Assembly: GCF_000621125.1 (NCBI RefSeq)
Contig: NZ_KK211214.1
Location: forward strand, 62,001-126,000
Direction of reading: 5' to 3'
Length of the DNA: 64,000 nt
From: Maribacter antarcticus DSM 21422
GTDB taxonomy: Bacteria > Bacteroidota > Bacteroidia > Flavobacteriales > Flavobacteriaceae
Shown: one piece after another, positions 52,547-61,422 of the stretch
Numbering within the stretch: the stretch's first letter is position 1
How the letters are laid out: each line of letters starts with the position of its first letter
The notes under the pieces: generated by a model
What the model was told of the DNA's origin: nothing
Databases searched by the model: none
Seen by the model: the letters and a program-made list of their open reading frames with translations, nothing else
Made by a program: the position numbers and the translations under genes

Positions 52547-52903
52547 ATGAACATCGAAGAATTTAGGGACTATTGCCTTTCTAAAAAGGGAATAACAGAA
52601 GAATTTCCGTTTGATTCTGTTACTTTAGTTTTTAAGGTCATGGGAAAAATGTTTGCCCTCTGTGGTTTGGTGCGCGTACCCACTCAGGTAAACCTGAAAT
52701 GCAATCCAGAAAGGGCTATTCAATTACGGGAGGACTATGAGGAAATTATTGAAGGATGGCACATGAGCAAAGTCCATTGGAACACGGTTCATGTAGCGAG
52801 GTTAGATTCCAAACTAACCAAAGCGCTTATTGATCATTCCTACGATTTAGTGGTTGCGAAGTTTACAAAAAAACTGAAGGCGGAATTGGACGCACTCCCT
52901 TAA
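52547..52903 (+). CDS. MmcQ/YjbR-family protein
   Basis: A 118-residue protein with the CyaY-like fold of the MmcQ/YjbR family: MNIEEFRDYCLSKKGITEEFPF, FKVMGKMFAL, VNLKCNPERAIQLREDY and the GWHMSKVHWNTV segment. The family is described as double-wing DNA-binding, but its role is unknown. It follows the acetyltransferase remnant by 10 bases. Confidence 0.9.
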   Translation: MNIEEFRDYCLSKKGITEEFPFDSVTLVFKVMGKMFALCGLVRVPTQVNLKCNPERAIQLREDYEEIIEGWHMSKVHWNTVHVARLDSKLTKALIDHSYDLVVAKFTKKLKAELDALP

Positions 52904-52952
52904 GTCCCTTATCCATATCTTTGCATTTTAATTGCAAAACCGTACCGCTATA

Positions 52953-54725
52953 ATGCAAGATGTCGCTTCTTTTTATAAATCTGAAATTCATAAATATACC
53001 ACCGAACTTTCCAAGCTAAAAAAGCAATTATTTGCTTCCAGTATGCTGCGATTATGCGTTTTTTTGGCTGCTATCCTTGCTGTGTATTTCCTGTATGGCA
53101 ACACCAAATTTGTAGCTGCTGTTATTTTGGTCACCATAGTTTCGTTTTTATATTTAGTATCCAGACATAGTAATCTGCAAAATAAGCGGGACAAGCTAAA
53201 GGAGCTTATCCGTATCAATAAAATAGAGGTGCAGGTGTTACAACGTAATTTTCACAACTTACCAGATGGCGAAGCGTACAAAGATCCTATGCATTTTTAT
53301 AGTCAGGATATAGACCTGTTCGGTATAGGCTCCTTTTATCAATACATAAATAGAACGGCATTACCACAGGGCAGCGATACATTGGCAGCTGCACTTACGG
53401 AGAACAGTATAGATGGCATAGCCCAAAAGCAGGAAAGTATTTCGGAATTGGCCAAATATGCTGAATGGAGACAAAATTTTTCAGCCACTGCTGCCTTAGC
53501 AAAAACAGAAACGAGTACGCAAACTATTGTTTCTTGGTTGAAAACGTATACGCCCTTTGTGCCTAAGTTGATGCGGTTTTTGCCTTGGATTTTTTCAGGG
53601 TTTTCCGTGGTCGTGTTAGTCTTATATTTTTTGGATATAATTTGGGAATCTATTTTAATATATTGGGTGTTTTTTGGGGTGTTTATTTCGGGTGTGTTTT
53701 TTAAAAAAATAATGAATTTAGGCCTGTCCACTGGTGAAATTCAATCTACGTTTAAGCAATACAATCAGGTATTGAAATTAATAGAGGAAAAGGACTTCAC
53801 TTCGGAAATTTTGAGTGCTAAGAAGGAGCAAATATTAAGTCAAGGAAGAAAAACATCCTTGGTACTAGCCGATTTTTCAAAGCTCTTATCCAGTTTAGAT
53901 CAGAATAATAACATTATCTACGCAATATTTGGAAACGGTTTGTTCCTTACTGGTCTTGCTACAAGTTTTAAGATTGAAAAATGGATTGCCGACCACGGCA
54001 CATCTGTTGCAGCATGGTTTGATGTGATTGCCTTTTTCGATGCGCAGAACAGTCTTGGAAATTACGTATTTAACCATCCTAACTATACATTTCCGGAGAT
54101 TGTAGCAGAAGGTACGACCATAAAAGCTGAAAATTCAGGGCATCCGCTTCTAGATCCACAAAAGAGCGTGTTGAATGATTTTGAAATTAAAAACGAGGAA
54201 TTTTTTATTATTACTGGTGCGAATATGGCGGGGAAAAGCACTTTTTTACGCACGGTTTCCTTACAGATTGTTATGGCCAATGTGGGTCTGCCTGTTTGTG
54301 CAACTTCGGTCTGCTATGCCCCCATTAAATTAATAACCAGTATGCGGACCACAGATTCCCTTACAGATGATGAATCGTATTTCTTTTCGGAATTAAAAAG
54401 GTTAAAGTTTATTGTAGACGAAATTCAGCACGATCACTATTTTATTGTATTGGACGAAATTCTAAAAGGAACCAACAGCACCGATAAGGCCAAAGGCTCC
54501 CGAAAATTTGTAGAACGTTTAGTGGCCTCTAATGCTACAGGGATAATTGCAACGCATGACCTAAGTCTTTGTGAGGTGGCTAAAGAATTATCAGAGGTTA
54601 AAAATTACTATTTTGATGCCGAGATTATAGATGATGAATTGCATTTTGACTATACGTTTAAAGAGGGTATTTGTCAGAATATGAACGCTTCATTTTTACT
54701 AAAGAAGATGGGGATTGTAAATTAG
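52953..54725 (+). CDS. Membrane-associated MutS-like ATPase
   Basis: A protein of about 590 residues; the ATG at 52953 is preferred to the TTG at 52932. It has two pairs of hydrophobic helices (around residues 30-70 and 210-255 of the product), a MutS core region, and a C-terminal MutS ATPase: Walker A GANMAGKSTFLR, MRTTDSLTDDESYFFSEL, Walker B HYFIVLDEILKGTNSTDKAKG and IIATHDLSLC. The mismatch-recognition N-domain is absent, so it is not MutS proper. Proteins of this type are common in Bacteroidota and uncharacterised. Confidence 0.88.
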   Translation: MQDVASFYKSEIHKYTTELSKLKKQLFASSMLRLCVFLAAILAVYFLYGNTKFVAAVILVTIVSFLYLVSRHSNLQNKRDKLKELIRINKIEVQVLQRNFHNLPDGEAYKDPMHFYSQDIDLFGIGSFYQYINRTALPQGSDTLAAALTENSIDGIAQKQESISELAKYAEWRQNFSATAALAKTETSTQTIVSWLKTYTPFVPKLMRFLPWIFSGFSVVVLVLYFLDIIWESILIYWVFFGVFISGVFFKKIMNLGLSTGEIQSTFKQYNQVLKLIEEKDFTSEILSAKKEQILSQGRKTSLVLADFSKLLSSLDQNNNIIYAIFGNGLFLTGLATSFKIEKWIADHGTSVAAWFDVIAFFDAQNSLGNYVFNHPNYTFPEIVAEGTTIKAENSGHPLLDPQKSVLNDFEIKNEEFFIITGANMAGKSTFLRTVSLQIVMANVGLPVCATSVCYAPIKLITSMRTTDSLTDDESYFFSELKRLKFIVDEIQHDHYFIVLDEILKGTNSTDKAKGSRKFVERLVASNATGIIATHDLSLCEVAKELSEVKNYYFDAEIIDDELHFDYTFKEGICQNMNASFLLKKMGIVN

Positions 54726-54775
54726 TTTGTAGCGCGTATTAGAAGTACAGCGAGCATCAAAATTGAACTTTAAAA

Positions 54776-55777
54776 ATGGATTCATTAACTCAAATTGTAT
54801 TAGGAGCGGCGGTAGGAGAAGCCGTGTTAGGAAAGAAGGTCGGCAATAAAGCTATGCTGTACGGAGCCATTGCAGGGACCATTCCAGATTTAGATGTCAT
54901 TGCACGCTATTTTGTAGATACCGTTACCGCTACGGAATGGCATCGAGGTTTTAGTCATTCCATTCTTTTTTCAGTACTGTTTGCTCCGTTGTTCGGTTAC
55001 TTGGTTTGGAAACTACATCGCAAAGCAGAAGCTACATGGCGCGATTGGTCATTGTTGTTCTTTTTGGGTCTGTTTACCCATCCTATTCTAGATGCGTTTA
55101 CGACGTGGGGCACGCAGCTATTCTGGCCCTTTACAACCAGATTGGCCTTTCAAAGTATTTTTGTAGTAGACCCTTTATATACGATCCCTTTTCTATTCTT
55201 ATTGATTTTAGCCGCATTTCAAAAGCGAACTTCGGCCAAGCGTAGGCTTTACAATTGCCTGGGTCTAGTGATTAGTAGCGCGTACTTGATATTGACGCTG
55301 ATACTGAAAGGAGTGGCTTACCAATCCTTTACCACAAGTTTAGATGCCCAAAAAATTGTGTATACCGATATCGACATAAGGCCCAGCCCTTTGAATACCA
55401 TTTTGTGGACGGCCAATATCGATACAGAAGATGTTTATATGATTGGAAACTATTCTTTTTTTGATAGTCAGGAAATTGATTTTGAGGCCTACCCGAAGAA
55501 CCACCAGTTGTTGGGTGATTTAAAAGAAGCAGATAAGGTAAAACGCCTTATTGCAATCAGTGAAGGATGGTATACCATAAGCGAGAATAAAGATATGCTT
55601 CATTTTAACGATTTACGCTTCGGTCTTATGAGTTTAGACCCTAAGGAAACACAGTTTGCTTTTAGTTATCAGCTGGATGGGACTAATAGTCAGTTAATGG
55701 TTAAGGAAACACCAAAATTTCGTGGAGATGCAGAAAAATTACTACCCCTGCTTTGGGAAAGAATTTGGGGCAATTAG
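54776..55777 (+). CDS. YdjM-type membrane-bound metal-dependent hydrolase
   Basis: The 333-residue protein has the PF04307 pattern: MDSLTQIVLGAAVGEAVLGK, IPDLDVIARYF, EWHRGFSHSILFS and FTHPILDAFTTWGT with conserved His and Asp residues, interleaved with four to five membrane helices, then a C-terminal soluble domain of about 130 residues. LexA-regulated YdjM is the best-known member, but catalytic activity has not been shown. Confidence 0.88.
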   Translation: MDSLTQIVLGAAVGEAVLGKKVGNKAMLYGAIAGTIPDLDVIARYFVDTVTATEWHRGFSHSILFSVLFAPLFGYLVWKLHRKAEATWRDWSLLFFLGLFTHPILDAFTTWGTQLFWPFTTRLAFQSIFVVDPLYTIPFLFLLILAAFQKRTSAKRRLYNCLGLVISSAYLILTLILKGVAYQSFTTSLDAQKIVYTDIDIRPSPLNTILWTANIDTEDVYMIGNYSFFDSQEIDFEAYPKNHQLLGDLKEADKVKRLIAISEGWYTISENKDMLHFNDLRFGLMSLDPKETQFAFSYQLDGTNSQLMVKETPKFRGDAEKLLPLLWERIWGN

Positions 55778-56118
55778 CTAAGGTTATGCGCTTAACTATT
55801 CTTGTTGTATAAACGGATTATAAATTCTTTTCGTTCAGCTATACTTTTTTGCCATTCACCTATTCTTATTGCGGTACTCATCGAATCCTTAGTAACCTTC
55901 TTTGATTAAGGGGCTAACTTAGCGGTATAACTAAAACTAATAAGCGTACTACTAAACATAAAAACACCTAGGATATGTACAAAATAATGGTCCTAAAAAA
56001 GTATACCAGATAGGTGATGTGAGCATAACCGCAAATGAAATAACACGAAGTACACGGACGCCTATTGCATCATAAATGTACGATAAGAATTAAACGATAG
56101 TTCCCCCGTATCTGTCTT
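55778..56118 (+). ncRNA. Possible untranslated transcript ending at a strong terminator
   Basis: 340 bases after the hydrolase stop and before a strong plus-strand terminator contain no reading frame of note. This is either a very long 3' UTR of the hydrolase mRNA or a small RNA gene. I see no match to tmRNA, RNase P RNA or 6S RNA. Confidence 0.25.
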
Positions 56119-56150
56119 AAAGGCGGTATTCGTACTGCCTTTTTTTTATT
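56119..56150 (+). terminator. Strong intrinsic terminator (UUCG loop)
   Basis: AAAGGCGGTA and TACTGCCTTT pair over 10 positions (one G-U) around TTCG, followed by a T-tract. It points in the plus direction although the nearest plus-strand gene ended 340 bases earlier, and its tail overlaps the stop of the convergent DUF4407 gene. Confidence 0.8.
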
Positions 56151-57249
56151 TTAATCCTTTAACCTGAATATCATGAAAAGTATCTGCTTGGAGGCGCAGT
56201 AGCTCCTCGGCTCTTTTCTTTTTATACCCGTACAACTCTTCCTCTCCTTTTAAATCTTCGTAGATTTTCTGGTTGATGTCATTGTCTGTCGTCACGATAA
56301 GTGCGCGTTGTGCCATCTTTTGAGCAACCCAAGAAGCTAAAATACTTTCTTCTTCTTCCAATTTAATATCGTATTCCCCTTTTGGTGCCAGTAGTTTGGC
56401 GATTATTGGGGAAGTCTCAATGGCAAGAAATAGTAAAAAAATAAAGAAAGAAGGAAACCAAGGTAGTTCTCTGAGTGCTGTAATGCGTGCCATGAGTCCG
56501 TCGAAACCATCTATAATGGGTTGGGAGTTTTGGACTGCCGTTGCATATGCTGTGTCTAAATTCGTGATTTGAATCTCCAATCCACTGATTTTTTCAGCGT
56601 TGGTCGTTTTTAAGTTTTGGAGATCGGCCAATGCCGCATCATGTTTTTGTCGTTTTTCTTCATAAACAGGACCTTTACCCAATAATTTTGTACCGGCTGT
56701 GCCTTCTGCTTCGGAGATGTAGGTATTATATAGGGCATTTGTCTCTGCTTCCTTTGTAGCTATCTCGTTTTTTAAAAGGCGTATGTTTTGATTAAGTTCG
56801 TCTATTTTAGGGCTGTATTGCAAGGCCAACTGGTCTTTGTTTGCTAAGGTTAGCGCGTTCTTTTGTACTAGCAATACCTGAGTAATTTCTTTTTCGAATA
56901 TTTTCATTTCTAGGGGTTTGGAAATGACGACAGCAATAATGATGGCCAAAATAATACGTGGCGTAGCTTGTAGTAGTTCGCTTTTTAAACGATCCCTTTT
57001 TTTAATGGTAGATACTATAAACCGGTCTAGATTAAAGATAAGTAGGCCCCAAATCGCACCAAAAAACACCGCTGCATATACATTATCAAAAACTGTAAAT
57101 AAGGCATAACTGCTGGCAATAAGGGCCATGATAGCGGTAAAGAAAACGGTAGCGCCAATACCGGCATATTTGTTCTGTTCCCCTTTGGAACAGGTTTTTA
57201 ATAGCTCGGAATCTGCTCCCGAGCAAAGGATGAAAAAGCGTTGTAACAT
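56146..57249 (-). CDS. DUF4407 membrane protein
   Basis: A 367-residue protein: MLQRFFILCSGADSELLKTCS at the N-terminus, two helices with FFGAIWGLLIFNLDRFIVSTIKK, a third helix, a charged coiled-coil middle (about 130-240) and a fourth helix (FFIFLLFLAIETSPIIAKLL) before a basic tail. This matches DUF4407, of unknown function. It lies 118 bases downstream of the second BlaR1-type gene on the same strand. Confidence 0.9.
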   Translation of the reverse strand: MLQRFFILCSGADSELLKTCSKGEQNKYAGIGATVFFTAIMALIASSYALFTVFDNVYAAVFFGAIWGLLIFNLDRFIVSTIKKRDRLKSELLQATPRIILAIIIAVVISKPLEMKIFEKEITQVLLVQKNALTLANKDQLALQYSPKIDELNQNIRLLKNEIATKEAETNALYNTYISEAEGTAGTKLLGKGPVYEEKRQKHDAALADLQNLKTTNAEKISGLEIQITNLDTAYATAVQNSQPIIDGFDGLMARITALRELPWFPSFFIFLLFLAIETSPIIAKLLAPKGEYDIKLEEEESILASWVAQKMAQRALIVTTDNDINQKIYEDLKGEEELYGYKKKRAEELLRLQADTFHDIQVKGLK

Positions 57250-57367
57250 GATGAATCGTTTTTTGATTGATGATTGACTTACCTGTTAGAACGTTGTTTC
57301 TACGGAATTGTTACACGAAAGCCCTGAAAATTGGGGCTCGGATTCTTAATGTTATACCTAGTGTTGC

Positions 57368-59602
57368 TTAATGGGGCATAGCTGTGGCGGATATGTTCAC
57401 TACAGGTTGCTTTCCTTTGGACGTTCTACTATCTATATGTAAGTCCTTATTCGTTTTTATAAGGTCAATGGCCTTATCCGAACTAATCTCTTCACCCTCG
57501 TAAAGGAACTGCGCGTCTTTTTTCGCCATGGCTATTACATGGTCTAAAGGTATTATGGTTTTTGGTGGAGCAGGTATAGCACTGACTGTTCCTTTTAGCA
57601 CTACTGGACTAGGTGGCGGTGGAATAGCGCTGACCTTTCCTTTGAGGACGTTTGGCCTGTGCGGTGGGTGCGGCGGCGGCGGAATAGACCCTCTGCTTTC
57701 TGATTTATAAATACGCACTTCGGGTTGCTTAGTTGTATGCGGTATAGTTTCAACTTTTATGTCTTTTTTATTTTTAATTATTTCTAAGCCTTGTTTGGAC
57801 GAAACTTTCTTTCCTTCAAAATAGTATTGAGCGTTTTTTAGCTCTGGGCCGTTTAAATACGTCGTAAGTCCTGGTGAGTTGTTCGGACTCGTTCCTTTAT
57901 TATATTGATATACCTTCGTGTTTTTAGGGAAAACTATTTTTTTACCCTTAGGGCTTATCCTAATAACGGAATTCACAACATCATAAGGGTCCCGCTCCTT
58001 AATTACTTTTTGAATGGTGTTTGTAGCTTCTTCTCTTTCATTTGGAGCATCAGGCGCTCTAGGTGGCGGAGGGGGTTCAGGAAAATCTGGAAAAGGTGCT
58101 GAAGTGGTCTTTTGGTTGTCAGACATTTTAGAGAAAAGATACTCCAGTCGCTTCACGTCTTTTTTATAAATCTTCATCTTGCTGCTAGACATACTATTGT
58201 AGTGCTTGGCCAGTTTGTTATATTCGGCTAGTTCTTTTGTAGTAGCACTATCTTGTTTGGTATTAGCAGCGTTTTGCGTTTTAGAGTTAACAGGATTTTC
58301 TTTGGTTGTAAACCCTAATACAGATGTGCCATCAGCTTGTTTTATTTGAAGGATGTCCCTAGCAATAAACGCTATTCCACTATAGTTCTCCAAGGTTTTA
58401 TTCGTTCCTTTTATTACATCTGCAGTAACCTTTGTTAAGCTACTACCTTCCGTTGTTACTTGTTCTTTAATCAATTTCAGCAGCTGTATAGTAAGATTTC
58501 CTTTGGCCTCAATATGAACTTCCCGCACGGAATTTGGTTTGGTGCTAACTGATTTGATAATTTGAGATAATTTTTTCGAGATATCCTCGACCGCTATAAT
58601 TTCTTCGGCGATAGTTATTTCTTGTTTTTCGGTGATATAGATTTTTATAGGAGGTAGTACTTCGTTTATTTGTTCGTTAATATGGGTGCTAGATTTGAGT
58701 TGCTTTTGAACCACCTTGGTTTCACTAAATCCAAGGAGGAGTAAACTGAATAGCGGCAGCACCAGAAGACTGCGGAGTAGGATTGCTTTTTTAGAGGTTT
58801 TTGTTTTCATGATGTTAAATCGTTTTTTGATTGATGAATAATTGATGGCGTTTGCAATACTGGTGGATTCCTGTTTTTCAAAGCTGTCATGTGATAAGTA
58901 AGACAGTAAGGTGTTTTTGTAGTTGGTCTGCGATATGCCTTTTTTAATAACCGCTTGGTCTGCCAAGAACTCATGATTGAGTTTTATAGATTTTTTTAGG
59001 AAGTAAATGAAAGGGTTTACCCAAAAAATGACTTGTAGCAACTCTACAAAAATGATATCATAGCTATGTTTTTGACTTGCGTGTGTTTGTTCGTGCAGTA
59101 GTACTTCTTTTGGGATTTCGTTCGTTTCAAATTTTGATTTATTCAGAAAAATATAGCTTAGAAACGTATGGGGTGGTAATGGTTCTTTTAATAATACATA
59201 GAAAAATTGTTGCCACCGCTGTTTTGGATTGCCGTATATTCTCCTAAGGATTTGAACTAGATTTGTAAGGAACTTAACTCCGAAGAATGCCAATCCAATA
59301 AAGTAAATGGCCCATAAGAGAGGTGCTATGTCCAACACCTCTTTCTTTAAGGCCATAGGTATGCTAATTAGTTCATGCAAGCTTGCTTGTGGTATTGTGT
59401 ATTCTTGGTTTGATGTGTAGTTGATAAGAGGTGCCTCAACATATTCTGTAAATACGAGTGCAGGGATAATCAATGCTCCTACCAAGGATGCCAAAAGATA
59501 AATGCGTTTGAAGGTGTGCATATTCTCATTTTCTAAACATATTTTGTAGAAAAAGTAGAATAGTGCTAGGCAGGCCGTAAATTTTAAAAGGTAGATGACC
59601 AT
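57368..59602 (-). CDS. BlaR1-type M56 peptidase with proline-rich repeat region
   Basis: The 744-residue protein has N-terminal helices and the zinc motif LLHEQTHASQKH (His170, Glu171, His174) with NHEFLADQAV further on, a helix near 270-290, then a long periplasmic part. The last 250 residues have polyproline stretches (PPPPPRAP, IPPPPSP) and two related modules: AQYYFEGKKVSSKQGLEII and AQFLYEGEEISSDKAIDLI, each followed by NKKDI/NKDLHI and KQPxV. The stop-start gap to blaI is 2 bases. In contrast to the other module in the window it has no TonB-C-like domain. Confidence 0.92.
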   Translation of the reverse strand: MVIYLLKFTACLALFYFFYKICLENENMHTFKRIYLLASLVGALIIPALVFTEYVEAPLINYTSNQEYTIPQASLHELISIPMALKKEVLDIAPLLWAIYFIGLAFFGVKFLTNLVQILRRIYGNPKQRWQQFFYVLLKEPLPPHTFLSYIFLNKSKFETNEIPKEVLLHEQTHASQKHSYDIIFVELLQVIFWVNPFIYFLKKSIKLNHEFLADQAVIKKGISQTNYKNTLLSYLSHDSFEKQESTSIANAINYSSIKKRFNIMKTKTSKKAILLRSLLVLPLFSLLLLGFSETKVVQKQLKSSTHINEQINEVLPPIKIYITEKQEITIAEEIIAVEDISKKLSQIIKSVSTKPNSVREVHIEAKGNLTIQLLKLIKEQVTTEGSSLTKVTADVIKGTNKTLENYSGIAFIARDILQIKQADGTSVLGFTTKENPVNSKTQNAANTKQDSATTKELAEYNKLAKHYNSMSSSKMKIYKKDVKRLEYLFSKMSDNQKTTSAPFPDFPEPPPPPRAPDAPNEREEATNTIQKVIKERDPYDVVNSVIRISPKGKKIVFPKNTKVYQYNKGTSPNNSPGLTTYLNGPELKNAQYYFEGKKVSSKQGLEIIKNKKDIKVETIPHTTKQPEVRIYKSESRGSIPPPPHPPHRPNVLKGKVSAIPPPPSPVVLKGTVSAIPAPPKTIIPLDHVIAMAKKDAQFLYEGEEISSDKAIDLIKTNKDLHIDSRTSKGKQPVVNISATAMPH

Positions 59603-59604
59603 GA

Positions 59605-59970
59605 TTATTTCTTTTGAATTTCGCTATCAATTAGGTTTTTTAATTCCTCTAATTCCGTTTTACTCAAATTGGTTTCTTGGGTAAAGAAAGATGCAAATTG
59701 TCCTGGACTGTCGTTAAAGAAATTTTTTATGAGTCCGTTTACATGTTTAGCGAAGTAGTCTTTTTTTTTTACTAGTGGAAAGTATTCCCTACTTCTACCT
59801 AAGCTTTCATAACCTACAAAACCCTTGTCTGTCATTCTTTTTAATAGGGTGGCTACTGTAGTGGTGGCGGGTTTTGGTTGTGGATGCGCGTCTAGAAGGT
59901 CTTTCATGAAAGCCTTTTTTAACTTCCAGATGATGTTCATGAGTTCTTCTTCAGATTTTGATAGCTGCAT
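59605..59970 (-). CDS. BlaI/MecI-family repressor (second module)
   Basis: The ATG at 59970 gives a 121-residue protein starting MQLSKSEEELMNIIWKLKKAFM, the same length as the other BlaI in this window; an upstream start at 60057 would add residues encoded by the operator region. PKPATTTVATLLKRMTDKGFV is the recognition part. Two palindromic sites stand just upstream. The gene is followed by the M56 peptidase gene, as in beta-lactam-sensing systems, but no beta-lactamase is nearby. Confidence 0.93.
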   Translation of the reverse strand: MQLSKSEEELMNIIWKLKKAFMKDLLDAHPQPKPATTTVATLLKRMTDKGFVGYESLGRSREYFPLVKKKDYFAKHVNGLIKNFFNDSPGQFASFFTQETNLSKTELEELKNLIDSEIQKK

Positions 59971-59988
59971 TTGGATATGTTTATATAT

Positions 59989-60008
59989 TACTCTACAAAC
60001 ATAGAGTA
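59989..60008. promoter_or_regulatory. BlaI operator O1
   Basis: TACTCTA and TAGAGTA flank CAAACA, an inverted repeat 19 bases upstream of the blaI start. It shares TCTACAAA with O2. Confidence 0.6.
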
Positions 60009-60019
60009 AATATTTTAAT

Positions 60020-60033
60020 TCTACAAATGTAGA
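60020..60033. promoter_or_regulatory. BlaI operator O2
   Basis: TCTACA-AA-TGTAGA is a 14-bp palindrome with the ACA/TGT core of BlaI/MecI operators, 50 bases upstream of the blaI start and one helical turn from O1. Confidence 0.65.
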
Positions 60034-60134
60034 GTATAAAAAGTAGCGTGTTGACAAAGGGATGACTACTTAAAACAGCTATTTGTAAAGGAAAAGGAAG
60101 AGCAGTACCGCTAAGGTTAGCCGTATCGGAGAGG

Positions 60135-60356
60135 CTATAATGGTGGTTGTGCGGTCTTTTTGTTCCGTTCGAGTAGCTGCTTTTTAAAAACTTCCATTTG
60201 TTCTTCGGAAAAGGTGGGTAAATTGTAGGGCGTAGTTTCATGAGTACCTACCGATAGGAGTATTTTTCTATTGGCGCCTTGGAACTTCTTTCTTTTCGAA
60301 AGCTTGTTCTGCTTTAGGCGATTTATCATATCGAATATGTGTCCTCCTCCGCTCAT
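60135..60356 (-). CDS. Small conserved-type hypothetical protein
   Basis: A 73-residue, very basic protein starting MSGGGHIFDMINRLKQNKLS with a later TPYNLPTFSEEQMEVFKKQL helix. Small proteins with this N-terminus are frequent in Bacteroidota; I do not know a function. It stands alone, upstream of the blaI operators on the same strand. Confidence 0.7.
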   Translation of the reverse strand: MSGGGHIFDMINRLKQNKLSKRKKFQGANRKILLSVGTHETTPYNLPTFSEEQMEVFKKQLLERNKKTAQPPL

Positions 60357-60492
60357 TACTAGCTTGAGATAATGTTTATCTGTTTATAAAACTAGGTTGA
60401 ATTATTTTTGTGCTTTGTAGCGGTATGTTATAGCGTGTAAATTTTAATTTTTCTACTGTCTTTTAACACCTTAGGGATAGGAATGAAAAGCC

Positions 60493-60554
60493 CGCATTTG
60501 CTTTTTTAGGCAAAGCGTACTTGTAATGTATAGCCCGACCCCTTTTTTAGGGGT
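60493..60554 (+). other. Two hairpins with CTTTTTTAGG loops before the phnA-like gene
   Basis: CGC(A)TTTGC / GCAAAGCG (60493-60517) and ACCCC / GGGGT (60538-60554) each enclose a T6A loop; the word CTTTTTTAGG occurs in both (60501-60510, 60542-60551). They lie 60-120 bases before the phnA-like ATG, possibly in its leader. Confidence 0.3.
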
Positions 60555-60615
60555 AACGTCCTGCTGTTTCAATTCTTTTTAAAAGGCTAAGTTTGCAAGT
60601 GTAAAAGAGAGAAAC

Positions 60616-61197
60616 ATGGATGTAGCGGAACAGTTGAAAGATAGAAGTGGCGGGATATGTGAATTATGTACGGCAAGTACAGATTTGAAGGTATACGAAG
60701 TGCCACCAAAATCTACCGGAGGTGTAGATGGTAGTATGCTAATCTGTGAAACATGTAGCGGCCAAGTAGCCGATGCAGAAACCATGGATGCTAACCATTG
60801 GAGGTGTTTAAACGATAGTATGTGGAGCGAACATGACGCGGTAAAAGCTGTGGTTTGGAGAATGCTATCTCGCCTAAAGGGCGAGGGCTGGCCCAAAGAT
60901 TTGTTAGAGATGATGTATTTAGATGATGCAACCTTAGAATGGGCAAAAGCCACAGGAGAGGGTGAGGATGAGTCTGAAAGAATAATTCATAGAGATGTTA
61001 ACGGTGTTATCTTACAAAATGGGGATAATGTGGTACTTATAAAAGACCTCAAAATAAAAGGGTCGAGTCAAATTGCCAAGCAAGGTACAGCGGTACGCAG
61101 AATTTCTGTCGATAGAGAGAACGCGGAATATATTGAGGGTAAAGTAGGGCCCACACTCACGGTGATTATTACGAAATATGTAAAGAAGACTTCCTAG
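60616..61197 (+). CDS. PhnA/YjdM-like zinc-ribbon protein
   Basis: A 193-residue protein. The N-terminus has a zinc ribbon (CELC and CETC), then a helical part with HWRCLNDSMWSEHDAVKAVVWRML, and the C-terminal PhnA domain IHRDVNGVILQNGDNVVLIKDLKIKGSS with GTAVRRI. It is named after the Escherichia coli phn locus but is not shown to act on phosphonates. No phosphonate genes are nearby. Monocistronic on this strand. Confidence 0.9.
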   Translation: MDVAEQLKDRSGGICELCTASTDLKVYEVPPKSTGGVDGSMLICETCSGQVADAETMDANHWRCLNDSMWSEHDAVKAVVWRMLSRLKGEGWPKDLLEMMYLDDATLEWAKATGEGEDESERIIHRDVNGVILQNGDNVVLIKDLKIKGSSQIAKQGTAVRRISVDRENAEYIEGKVGPTLTVIITKYVKKTS

Positions 61198-61422
61198 TCG
61201 CTATTTAATTCAAGGTTATTTTTTTAATGGGCTGTATTCCCTAGGTTTATGTACTTCGGTTATCTTTTTGTTCTATTCGATGAACGGATACAATAAAGGT
61301 GTCTTTTTTTTAGTTATAAGTAAGAATTAACCTACATTTTTATTATCAAATACCTTTTAGGAAACCGAGGTTAGGTAAAAAATGCAATTAAGTTATGTTG
61401 AACCCCCCAATTAGCGACATAT

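Noticed and set aside
55778-56118. tmRNA, 6S or RNase P RNA
   Set aside because: None of the characteristic conserved segments could be recognised; kept only as an unassigned possible transcript.
57368-59970. Beta-lactam resistance locus
   Set aside because: BlaI and an M56 peptidase are present, but no beta-lactamase or penicillin-binding gene is adjacent, and the sensor lacks a penicillin-binding C-terminal domain.
59971-60057. Upstream start for the second BlaI gene
   Set aside because: It would translate the two operator palindromes; the ATG at 59970 gives the normal family length.
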